From positions 16,759 to 80,758 of the forward strand of contig DUBC01000014.1 in assembly GCA_012960505.1 (NCBI GenBank): a DNA stretch of 64,000 bases, in the 5' to 3' direction. This DNA comes from Verrucomicrobiales bacterium (GTDB lineage: Bacteria > Verrucomicrobiota > Verrucomicrobiia > Verrucomicrobiales > DEV007). This document shows, piece by piece, positions 1 to 6,880 of this stretch. The position numbers and the translations under genes are program-made. Every line of letters begins with the position of its first letter. Within the stretch, counting starts at the first letter, position 1. The notes beneath the pieces are model-generated. The model ran no database searches and was not told where the DNA came from. It was given only the letters and a program-made list of their open reading frames with translations.

Positions 1-872
1 GTTGTTTTTTTGGTTTCAAGGTCAGCCGTTTCTGCTGTCAATTGACTAATGTCCTCGAGGAGTTGAAGTTGTGCCTCCTCGTGCTCTCCTATTTCATTTT
101 CCAGACGATCATAAGCAACGAGAGTCTCTTTTAAATCTTCCTGACCCTTAGTTAGCTTAGTTTGAGCTTTAGTGGTCTTTTCTTCGAGATCTGTCAGCTT
201 CCTTTTTCTATCTTCCAGTTCTTCTGTGATTTCCTTAAGTTCTTCTGTCCTTGCGTCAAGCCCAGCCGCTTCTGCTGTCAATTGACTAATGTCTTCGAGG
301 AGTTGAACTTGTGCTCCTTTCTTTTCTTTGATTTCTACCTCAAGTGAATCATGAGCTGTTTGGCTTTGAAAAAGTTCTTCCTGACTTTCTAACAAGTGAG
401 AATGTGTCTCTTCTAGTTTTTCACCAAGACTCGTAAATTCGGCACTGTTCTTTTCGAGCAGTTCTTTAGTATTGGAAAGTTGAGCTTCTTTCTCATCAAG
501 TTCTTCTGTGATTTCCCTGAGATCTGATTGTTTTGATTCAAGGTCGGTAGTTTCTGCAGTCAGCTGACCAATTTCCTCAAGTAAATGTAGTTGATTTTCC
601 TTCAATTCCTTGGTCTCAGCTTCCAGACGGTCGTAAGTGGTTAGAGTTTCCTTTAACTCTTCCTGGCCTCTTATGAGTTGAGATTGAGTCTCTGAGAGCA
701 ATTCTTCAACTTGAACGAGTTCACTTTTCTTTGCCCTAAGGCCAGTTGTTTCCAGTGTGAGTTGACTGATTTCTTCAAGTAAATGTAGTTGGTTTTCATT
801 CAGCTCCTTGGTTTCAGCTTCCAGACGGTCGTAAGCGGTCAGAGTTTCCTTTAACTCTTCCTGACCCTTGGT
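1..872 (-). repeat. diverged in-gene repeats encoding coiled-coil segments
   Basis: Four related stretches begin with near-identical DNA at about 31, 271, 553 and 751 (for example tctgctgtcaattgactaat at the first two). They are 240, 282 and 198 bp apart, all multiples of three, so the reading frame is kept. A companion block (cagacggtcgtaag and neighbours) occurs near 102, 625 and 822. These are internal duplications within the coiled-coil gene, not a CRISPR array. Confidence 0.75.
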
Positions 873-2894
873 CAGTTGATGCTCATTTGTATCTATAGCC
901 TGTTGGATGCCTTCCAACTGTCCTGCCTCACGGCTTAATCGCTCTCTGAAATCATTTGTTTTTTTCTTTGATTCCTCTAAATCGATGGTTGCTAATTGGT
1001 TCTGTTCTGTTAGTTCATCAGAAATTTTAGTGGCTTTTTCGATGACTTTATTGAGTTCATTATGCTCCTCTTGTATTTTTCCAAGGTGAAGCTCTTCTTC
1101 AGCCAAGAGATCTTGAGCTTTTGCTTTGGAAGTAACCAAATGATCCAATTCCGTTTTTCCGGATTCAAGTAAATGGCGTGTTTCTGAGAGTGTCTGAGTA
1201 GATGTTACCAGCTTGTCTTCTATGGATTTAGATTCAGCTGAAACGATTTCAAATTCAGATTGTAGTTTATTTAATTCTTCGGAAATCTCTTCTTTACTGG
1301 ATAGAAGGTCGGCTAATGATGTCTCAACGGCTTCAAGTCTGGATTCTGTTTCTACCTTATCAGTAAGAGTTTTATTGTAACTCTCGATGTCTAGTTCGAG
1401 AGCAGTTTTTAGCTCCTCAAGTTTTTGATTATTGGTTTGGCCTTCACGGATTTCCTTATCTAGGCATTTTATTTTTTCAGTCTTTTGCTGCAGTTCTTCT
1501 TGCGCCTGATTAAGCTTGGACTTTGTGTCCTTAAATTTATTTTTATCTTCTCGTAACGCTTCAATGTTTTTTATCAGGGACTTCTTTTCTTTAGATAAAA
1601 GGTCTCGATCACTAGATAGCTGCTGAATTTTTCCCTGTAATTCTTTAGCTTCGTTTTCAGCAGCAACTTTATTTTGCTTTTTTAATTCTTTAACTTTATC
1701 GGCATTACTTTGAAGTGAGGAAAACTTATCAGTAAGTTCACTAAATTCTTCTTCGAGCTCCGATTTTAATACCCGGACCTTTTCATAATCGTTAGTTGTT
1801 TCTTGGTATTTAGACTCTGTGGTTTTGATAGCTTTTTGCTTCTCAATTAAGAGCACTTTTGCCGCTTCACGGGCATCCTTGATCTGTTGGACATCAGCTT
1901 CTAATTCCTCCAGAGCCGTTTTAGTCTCCTTATTTGCTAATGCGATTTTATTGGTAGCAGTTGATTCGGCAGACTTAATCGATTTACTTATTTCTGCTTC
2001 GACTACTTTTTGATCTTTTTTTGCCGCGGCAGTTTGTTTTTTGATTGATGAATTTTCCTTATTGAGTCTGATCGATTCTTTTTCGAGGGACTCAATGGAT
2101 AGTATGAGATTTTGTAATTCAGTTTCTCTTTGCTTCAGTTCTAAAATTTTTGCTTTCCTCTTCCTGATCTTTCCCTTCAGGGCATCGGCTTCCTGATCTA
2201 GGATCTTATTTTTCTTTTTATACTTTTTAAGGTGTGACTTTATTTCTTGCGGATTTTCCGCAGCATTAACTTTTAATTGAAGCTTTGAATTAGTGTTTTT
2301 GAGATCAAGAATAGTATTTTGGCATTCAACGATTTGTTTTTCTAATCCCGTTATTTTTACCTCATCTTTATTTGTTTTATAAGCTCTTTGAGGTTTTTTT
2401 GTTTTTTGTATTTTCTGCTCCGGCGGGCTAACTGATAACTTCTCGGCTCTCTGAACTTTTTTTCGCGCTTCAGGGGGCCGGGCTTTAACAAGTTTTGGAG
2501 AGGCGGGTTTTTTAGGAGCGCGAGCAACTGGAGCAATGTCTTTGGGAGCAGGTTGTTTGTCCTCTACATTATGGTCCACACCTTTAACAGTGGCCTTGCT
2601 CGCATCACAGAGAAGTTCAGCTTTGAGTTTACCGAATTGAATTTGATCACCGTTGAATAAGGCTTTTCTTATGACCCGTTCTTCGTTCACCTGAGTTCCG
2701 TTCGGAGAGCTCAAGTCGAAGATTTCGTATTGTCCTTCAGAATGAACAAAAAGAATTTCTGCGTGGAAAGGTGATACGCTTGGATGATCAATGACAATTG
2801 AATTGTTTGGGTCTCGACCAATGGTCGTAAGATCTCCAATCAGTTTAAAAGGAATTATCTTTTTTGGAGATACCTTGAAATGCAATTCAGCCAT
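1..2894 (-). CDS. FHA-domain long coiled-coil protein (C-terminus beyond window edge)
   Basis: I translated this frame directly from the ATG at 2894; it stays open to base 1, so about 964 residues are visible and the C-terminus is missing. Residues about 1-95 form a forkhead-associated (FHA) phosphothreonine-binding domain: the GRD turn near residue 27, a S-x-x-H segment (VSPFHAE) and the closing SPNGTQVN motif are all there. A basic, proline- and lysine-rich linker follows (to about residue 165), and the rest is heptad-rich Glu/Lys/Leu/Gln coiled coil. The last third contains four diverged copies of a segment reading roughly GQEELKETLTAYDRLEAE, then LLEEISQLTAET, spaced 66-94 residues apart. 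No membrane segment or signal peptide is seen, so it is probably a cytoplasmic scaffold that docks on phosphoproteins. The exact role is unknown. No clear ribosome binding site precedes the start. Confidence 0.85.
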   Translation of the reverse strand, partial: MAELHFKVSPKKIIPFKLIGDLTTIGRDPNNSIVIDHPSVSPFHAEILFVHSEGQYEIFDLSSPNGTQVNEERVIRKALFNGDQIQFGKLKAELLCDASKATVKGVDHNVEDKQPAPKDIAPVARAPKKPASPKLVKARPPEARKKVQRAEKLSVSPPEQKIQKTKKPQRAYKTNKDEVKITGLEKQIVECQNTILDLKNTNSKLQLKVNAAENPQEIKSHLKKYKKKNKILDQEADALKGKIRKRKAKILELKQRETELQNLILSIESLEKESIRLNKENSSIKKQTAAAKKDQKVVEAEISKSIKSAESTATNKIALANKETKTALEELEADVQQIKDAREAAKVLLIEKQKAIKTTESKYQETTNDYEKVRVLKSELEEEFSELTDKFSSLQSNADKVKELKKQNKVAAENEAKELQGKIQQLSSDRDLLSKEKKSLIKNIEALREDKNKFKDTKSKLNQAQEELQQKTEKIKCLDKEIREGQTNNQKLEELKTALELDIESYNKTLTDKVETESRLEAVETSLADLLSSKEEISEELNKLQSEFEIVSAESKSIEDKLVTSTQTLSETRHLLESGKTELDHLVTSKAKAQDLLAEEELHLGKIQEEHNELNKVIEKATKISDELTEQNQLATIDLEESKKKTNDFRERLSREAGQLEGIQQAIDTNEHQLTKGQEELKETLTAYDRLEAETKELNENQLHLLEEISQLTLETTGLRAKKSELVQVEELLSETQSQLIRGQEELKETLTTYDRLEAETKELKENQLHLLEEIGQLTAETTDLESKQSDLREITEELDEKEAQLSNTKELLEKNSAEFTSLGEKLEETHSHLLESQEELFQSQTAHDSLEVEIKEKKGAQVQLLEDISQLTAEAAGLDARTEELKEITEELEDRKRKLTDLEEKTTKAQTKLTKGQEDLKETLVAYDRLENEIGEHEEAQLQLLEDISQLTAETADLETKKT

Positions 2895-2950
2895 TATTAG
2901 TTATCGAGATTTTTGGTAAATGATCATTGGTAAATTTGAGTGTTCTATTT

Positions 2951-3550
2951 TTAGAGAGAATCTGCATTCTCTTGAAGATATGATTCAACCCCTTCTTTGG
3001 TGGGCTGCATGTCGGGCTTGGTCGGATTCCAACCTGCCGGGCACACTCCAGCCCCTGAAGCAGTGTGAATAGCCGCGTCAAGTAACCTAAGAATATCATC
3101 AATGTCTCTACCAATCGGTAAATTGTTAACGGTTTCACTTTGCACGATGCCGTCTGGATCAATTATGAAAGTTCCACGGAGCGCGAAAGTGGTGTCTTCG
3201 TGGAGAATATCATAAGCATTTGTTAGAGCTCTGTCTTCATCGCAGAGGAGAGGATAACCGACGGATCCTATACCTCCTTTTTCAATTGGCGTGTTACGCC
3301 AGTTACTGTGCGATTCTGCATCATCAATGGAAACACCCAAGACTTGGGCATCTCGCTTTTCAAATTCACCTACTCGGTGATCGAAAGCGATAAGTTCCGA
3401 TGGTCAGACAAATGTAAAATCTTTTGGATAGAAGAATAGCACAACGTATTTGCCCTTGTAGTCAGACAAAGATACTTCCTTTTCTGAGCCGTCAGGCATT
3501 ACAGCATTGGCCCTGAATTCAGGGGCGGGTTTATTTACAAGAACAGACAT
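2951..3550 (-). CDS. probable selenocysteine-containing 2-Cys peroxiredoxin (AhpC/Prx1 type)
   Basis: Reading from the ATG at 3550 gives [21 protein letters not shown] and so on. The frame meets a single TGA at 3404-3406 (codon 49) and then continues to the stop at 2951, 199 residues in all. The TGA sits exactly where this family has its peroxidatic cysteine: the context is DFTFV-TGA-PSEL, against the usual DFTFVCPTE. Downstream family features are intact: [10 protein letters not shown] near residue 125 with the catalytic-pocket Arg, and the resolving cysteine in GVCPAGW at residue 170. Peroxiredoxins reduce hydrogen peroxide and alkyl hydroperoxides in the cytoplasm. A SECIS-like hairpin lies just after the TGA. 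I infer selenocysteine insertion; a nonsense mutation or a base-call error at that codon is the alternative. No selenocysteine machinery genes lie in the window. An ordinary gene call would show only the fragment 2951-3340. Confidence 0.8.
3366..3380 (-). promoter_or_regulatory. SECIS-like hairpin downstream of in-frame TGA
   Basis: On the transcribed strand the 5-bp stem UCACC/GGUGA encloses the loop GAGUA. The loop starts 29 nt after the TGA (3404-3406). A second short pairing UUC/GAA lies below, across an internal loop. Bacterial SECIS elements are known to be short stem-loops about 16-37 nt after the UGA with a G early in the loop; this one fits, but the stem is short and I could not fold it by computer. 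An alternative hairpin, AUCG-CUUU-CGAU, lies slightly closer to the TGA. Confidence 0.5.
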
Positions 3551-3723
3551 ATAAAAAATAATAGTTTATAAATTAATGAGGGCGATCATTTTGCCCTACT
3601 GATTGATGATATTGCAACAAAACTCGTGAGAATTTCTCACTATATTATGCAATACATTCTGGCTATGGATGTTATGAATCCAGGGCCGGAAATTTAGACT
3701 GATATGCCTTTTTTTGGACTAAA

Positions 3724-4518
3724 TTATGCAGCAGGAATGCTGAGCCAGAAGACAGTCGTATTATCAGCACTGTGAACCCCTAAATTCATTCCCATTTGGC
3801 TAGATAAAACAGCAGCTGTGGTCAGTCCAATTCCGAAATGTGAACTGTTCTTTGAACTATAAAAAGGGTGCCAAATTTGTTTCAGTTTATCAGTTGGTAT
3901 AGTGGTTCCAGAATTTTTCACTAAAATATCGACACAATTTTCTTCGGTTGGAGAAAAATCACCCGGATTATGGATTTCCATGGATGCTTTTCCGTTCGCT
4001 TCGCTAGCTGCATCGGATGCATTCGTCATTAATTCGGACAGAATACTTTTTAGACGTGATGGATCTGCATTCACTTTGGTCACTTGTCTTGGGCATTGAA
4101 TACTTATTGGAATGCCCTGCTTATTAAAGGGTTCTTTGAGATTATCTTCGAGCATCGGCATGAATTCAGACAAAAGTAGTTCTTGCTGAGTAATTTGTGA
4201 ACAGCCACCCGCTGGAAGGATTTGCTCAGACAAATTAGATGCATTTTTAGCCGCCTCTTTCATGTGACTGATGTTTTCTATAACTGTTTCATCCAGAGCT
4301 TCATCCATCATTATTAGGCTCGAGAAACCTTGAATAACTGCGAGTAAATTATTGAGTTTGTGAGTCATACCTCTCAGCAGGAGGGCATAGAATTCGGAAT
4401 TTCCTTGGTCTAAGGGGGTAAATTGATCAGCAAACGTGAAATCAGATTTTGGAGTCACAACGTCTATTGTATTTTCCATAAAAAATATAAGTTTCCACAA
4501 ATTAGTTGTTCGTGGCAT
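3724..4518 (-). CDS. soluble histidine kinase-like protein without sensor domain
   Basis: A 264-residue protein with a dimerisation/phosphoacceptor helix around residues 50-100: THKLNNLLAVIQGF contains the H-x-x-N-N pattern typical of hybrid-type kinases. It is followed by a HATPase domain with an N box (ELMTNASDAA), a G1-like segment (DILVKNSGTTIP) and a G2-like FGIGLTTAAVL. There is no membrane segment, PAS or GAF domain, so the input must come from a partner. No response regulator is adjacent. The start is uncertain: the second Met at residue 14 (position 4479) is also possible, and no ribosome binding site settles it. It could instead be an anti-sigma-type ATPase or an inactive scaffold, but the His is present. 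Confidence 0.75.
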   Translation of the reverse strand: MPRTTNLWKLIFFMENTIDVVTPKSDFTFADQFTPLDQGNSEFYALLLRGMTHKLNNLLAVIQGFSSLIMMDEALDETVIENISHMKEAAKNASNLSEQILPAGGCSQITQQELLLSEFMPMLEDNLKEPFNKQGIPISIQCPRQVTKVNADPSRLKSILSELMTNASDAASEANGKASMEIHNPGDFSPTEENCVDILVKNSGTTIPTDKLKQIWHPFYSSKNSSHFGIGLTTAAVLSSQMGMNLGVHSADNTTVFWLSIPAA

Positions 4519-4652
4519 TTTAGCTAGTCGAAAATATAGAAAAATTCATCGCCGGACGCGGGGCGCATCTCCCACATATTTCTAGCCGATATGAGTTGCC
4601 GGGCTCCAACCAGTCCCAAACGGGGACTAGTGGTCGAGGAAATTTGCGTTAG
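4519..4652. other. non-coding stretch with one inverted repeat
   Basis: No gene seen. The inverted repeat AGTCCC/GGGACT (4612-4617 and 4623-4628, loop of five) lies just upstream of the GC-rich gene remnant. It has no T-run, so it is not a clear terminator. Confidence 0.4.
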
Positions 4653-4826
4653 AAAAGTGGTGTCGAAGTCCGTTATCGCAACGAAACGATCAACGACGCG
4701 CCGGTGCTTCAGGACGCCTACCGTGCCTACAAGGACAATGGCGGCAGCATGAAAGCGCTCCTCACATCGGTGTTGACGTCCGACGCGTTTCTTTATCGGA
4801 CCGTCGCGAGAAGTAATCCATTATGA
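4653..4826 (+). pseudogene. 3' remnant of a planctomycete-type DUF1592/DUF1585-like protein gene
   Basis: After an in-frame TAG at 4650-4652 a GC-rich frame reads KSGVEVRYRNETINDAPVLQ and later GGSMKALLTSVLTSDAFLYR before a TGA at 4824-4826. The last part resembles the extreme C-terminus of large cytochrome-associated proteins (DUF1592/DUF1588/DUF1585 families) common in Planctomycetes and Verrucomicrobia, where a segment such as SLRALIxALVxSDAFxYR ends the protein. Only about 57 codons remain and no start codon or upstream domain is present. Base use is clearly richer in G and C than the flanking genes, particularly at third positions, which suggests relic or transferred DNA. The family assignment is from memory of the motif. 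Confidence 0.5.
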
Positions 4827-4827
4827 T

Positions 4828-5646
4828 TTATTGGAGTCTGATTTCATTTGCAGCTGAAATTTTCAGTATTTCAGAACTCATGCTTGATGGAGGAATGGTT
4901 TTTATCATGAGTTCCCCTTCTTCACCGAAACCACAAGCCTTCCCTATAACTTTTTTGCCGTTTGGAAGTGTAACTTGAATGTTTTTACCATGAATTACAC
5001 TCAATTCTTCAATTTGATTTAAGATGGGATTAAAATTGTTTTTACATTGCCCAATCTCATTATGAATTGAATATAATATAGATTCGGCAATTTGCTCCCG
5101 CATAAGAGGTTTTGCATCATTCTCTATGCGCAATGAAGTTCCAGGAACTTGGAATTGAGGATTCAGATCTTGAGGGACTGAATTAACATTGATGCCGATG
5201 CCGATGATGACTGTGCCAGTAGTATTAGATGGATGACATTCAACAAGGATGCCCGAAACCTTTTTGTTCCCGATGTAAATGTCATTGGGCCATTTGATTT
5301 GTGGCTTAAATTCAGCACTTAGAGCCTTACATATTCCAAGGGCAGCGGCATGTGTTAGGCGGCTCCAATGTGATTGAGCCAGATCTGGACAGATCGCTAT
5401 TGAAAAGAGTAAATCCTTGGAGCGTGGAGATTCCCATTTTCCTCCTCGCCGTCCCTTACCATCACTTTGCCATTCAGTGAAAAGAACGAGTCCTTGGTTC
5501 GTCAATTCAGGATTTCTTTTTACTATATCATGCGTTTCCGCATTAGTTGATGCGCATTTGTCTAGGCTTTTTATGGACCAATGAATACCTTTATCTGAAA
5601 GATTATTTGCTATTTGAGCAACATTGAGTTCCTGGAGATTACTCAT
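4828..5646 (-). CDS. birA: biotin--[acetyl-CoA-carboxylase] ligase
   Basis: A 272-residue biotin protein ligase, which activates biotin with ATP and attaches it to a lysine of the acetyl-CoA carboxylase carrier protein. Family signatures are present: the biotinyl-AMP loop GKGRRGGKWESP near residues 63-75, the KWPND motif near residue 119, and KVSGILVE. The C-terminal SH3-like domain is also present. There is no N-terminal helix-turn-helix, so unlike E. coli BirA it should not repress transcription. The start overlaps the nadC stop by 4 bp (ATGA), so the two genes are probably translationally coupled. The stop is 2 bp past the end of the plus-strand gene remnant. Confidence 0.95.
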   Translation of the reverse strand: MSNLQELNVAQIANNLSDKGIHWSIKSLDKCASTNAETHDIVKRNPELTNQGLVLFTEWQSDGKGRRGGKWESPRSKDLLFSIAICPDLAQSHWSRLTHAAALGICKALSAEFKPQIKWPNDIYIGNKKVSGILVECHPSNTTGTVIIGIGINVNSVPQDLNPQFQVPGTSLRIENDAKPLMREQIAESILYSIHNEIGQCKNNFNPILNQIEELSVIHGKNIQVTLPNGKKVIGKACGFGEEGELMIKTIPPSSMSSEILKISAANEIRLQ

Positions 5647-6500
5647 TGTTGTTGGAAATCCATTGCAAGATCAATGGCTTTAGCAGAATGAGTGAGTGCA
5701 CCTACCGATATACGATCAACACCTGTCTCGGCAATTCCCATGACCGTTTCAAGATTAATTCCACCGCTAGCTTCAAAAAGTATGGTGCCATTGGATAACT
5801 GAATTACCTCAGATATTTGTTCTTTGGACATATTATCCAGCATGATCACATCAATGTGTTTTAGACTAAGAAATTGAATGACCTGAGAAATTTCATCAGC
5901 TTCTAGTTCAACTAACGCATCAGGATACATTTCCTTAAATTCATTGATCATAATCTGCAGTGATTCCATCTTCATATCCGAAGCAAAATGATTATCTTTG
6001 AGCATCGCCATGTCATAGAGGCCATGCCGGTGGTTATATCCTCCGCCTGCTACTACTGCAGCTTTTTCAAGTACCCGCATTCCTGGAGTTGTTTTACGAG
6101 TATCAAGTATTTTGGCTTTGGTACTTGCGATTAATTCAACATACTTCCTAGTCAGAGTTGCGATTCCTGAAAGACGTTGAAGAAAATTAAGTGCAGTACG
6201 TTCAGCGGTGAGTATGCCGCGGGCCGGTCCTGAGGCAGTGAGGATGACTTCGCCAGCAATTACAGATTTTCCAGAAGGAACTCTGACTGCAATATTAATG
6301 TCTGGATTTACTTTATTGAAGACTAGGGCTGCGATTTCTGAGCCAGATATGACACACTCCTCTCCAGCAATAATTTTGCCACAAGCGATAGCAGTTTCGG
6401 AGATAAAAAAATTAGAGGAAATATCACCTCTTTGTCCGAGATCTTCCTTGAGTGCTAATTCAATGATAGAATTTGTTAATGAATTATTATCGGAATTCAT
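5643..6500 (-). CDS. nadC: nicotinate-nucleotide pyrophosphorylase (quinolinate phosphoribosyltransferase)
   Basis: A 285-residue enzyme that converts quinolinate and PRPP to nicotinate mononucleotide in de novo NAD synthesis. The family core is easy to see: LNFLQRLSGIATLT, the substrate-binding DTRKTTPGMRVLEK, NHRHGLYDMAMLKDNH, then VELEADE and the C-terminal FEASGGI and RISVGALTHSA phosphate-binding segments. Length is normal for the family. It is first in a two-gene unit with birA; no nadA or nadB is nearby. Confidence in function is high. Confidence 0.96.
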   Translation of the reverse strand: MNSDNNSLTNSIIELALKEDLGQRGDISSNFFISETAIACGKIIAGEECVISGSEIAALVFNKVNPDINIAVRVPSGKSVIAGEVILTASGPARGILTAERTALNFLQRLSGIATLTRKYVELIASTKAKILDTRKTTPGMRVLEKAAVVAGGGYNHRHGLYDMAMLKDNHFASDMKMESLQIMINEFKEMYPDALVELEADEISQVIQFLSLKHIDVIMLDNMSKEQISEVIQLSNGTILFEASGGINLETVMGIAETGVDRISVGALTHSAKAIDLAMDFQQQ

Positions 6501-6591
6501 TTGCCGATAGGAATTAAAGTCAGTTTAGGTGAAAACACATCATCCTGACTCATTGGGTCAGTCACCATTCATATAATTGTTCCTGCAACTG

Positions 6592-6617
6592 AGTCAGTGC
6601 TCTAAGAGTCACTGACT
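6592..6617 (-). terminator. strong hairpin at the end of the small membrane protein gene
   Basis: The arms AGTCAGTG and CACTGACT pair over 8 bp, and the interior CTC/GAG pairs for three more around a TAA loop. On the minus strand the hairpin begins within the TAG stop of the 58-residue gene. It lacks a clear T-run, so it may protect mRNA ends rather than terminate. A weaker CTGAC/GTCAG repeat follows at 6545-6561. Confidence 0.45.
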
Positions 6618-6792
6618 AATCGCCATAATTTTTTCCTTTTCCTGCCTTTACCATTAACCAAATCAATGCAGCTGAAACCACAAAGAAAATAGCAGATGCC
6701 CAGGGGAAGAATGAACCTGGTTCAAAAACGGCGTTCGGCGCAGCAGCATCTATGGCTTTTTGTTTTATGTTGGCAATCAATAAGGGATCCAT
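6616..6792 (-). CDS. small single-pass membrane protein, 58 residues, unknown function
   Basis: An ATG at 6792 opens a 58-codon frame ending in TAG at 6616-6618. The product begins MDPLLIANIKQKAIDAAAPN, has one clear hydrophobic segment (about residues 30-48, FPWASAIFFVVSAALIWLMV) and ends with a basic tail GKGKNYGD. It fills the gap between nadC and serS on the same strand, and its stop runs straight into a strong hairpin. I do not recognise a family. Codon use looks normal, so I think it is a real gene, but its short length leaves doubt. Confidence 0.55.
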   Translation of the reverse strand: MDPLLIANIKQKAIDAAAPNAVFEPGSFFPWASAIFFVVSAALIWLMVKAGKGKNYGD

Positions 6793-6880
6793 TTTATCAG
6801 GAATTTATATTTTTAATAGTGCGTTAAGATGAGCCAATGTCCAGTAAGTTATGTTATAGGTTGTGGGGAATCAAAGCATT

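Noticed and set aside
1-872. CRISPR array or tandem DNA repeat
   Set aside because: Repeat copies are long, diverged, unevenly spaced in multiples of three, and lie within an open coding frame.
3404-3406. TGA in the peroxiredoxin read as an ordinary nonsense mutation making a pseudogene
   Set aside because: The TGA is the only lesion and sits at the one codon where selenocysteine would be functional, with a SECIS-like hairpin after it. I kept a base-call error as the alternative but not as the main reading.
4600-4660. Integron attC-like site (gcgttag and the inverted repeat)
   Set aside because: The flanking RYYYAAC and GTTRRRY cores do not match properly or complement each other, and no integrase is present.
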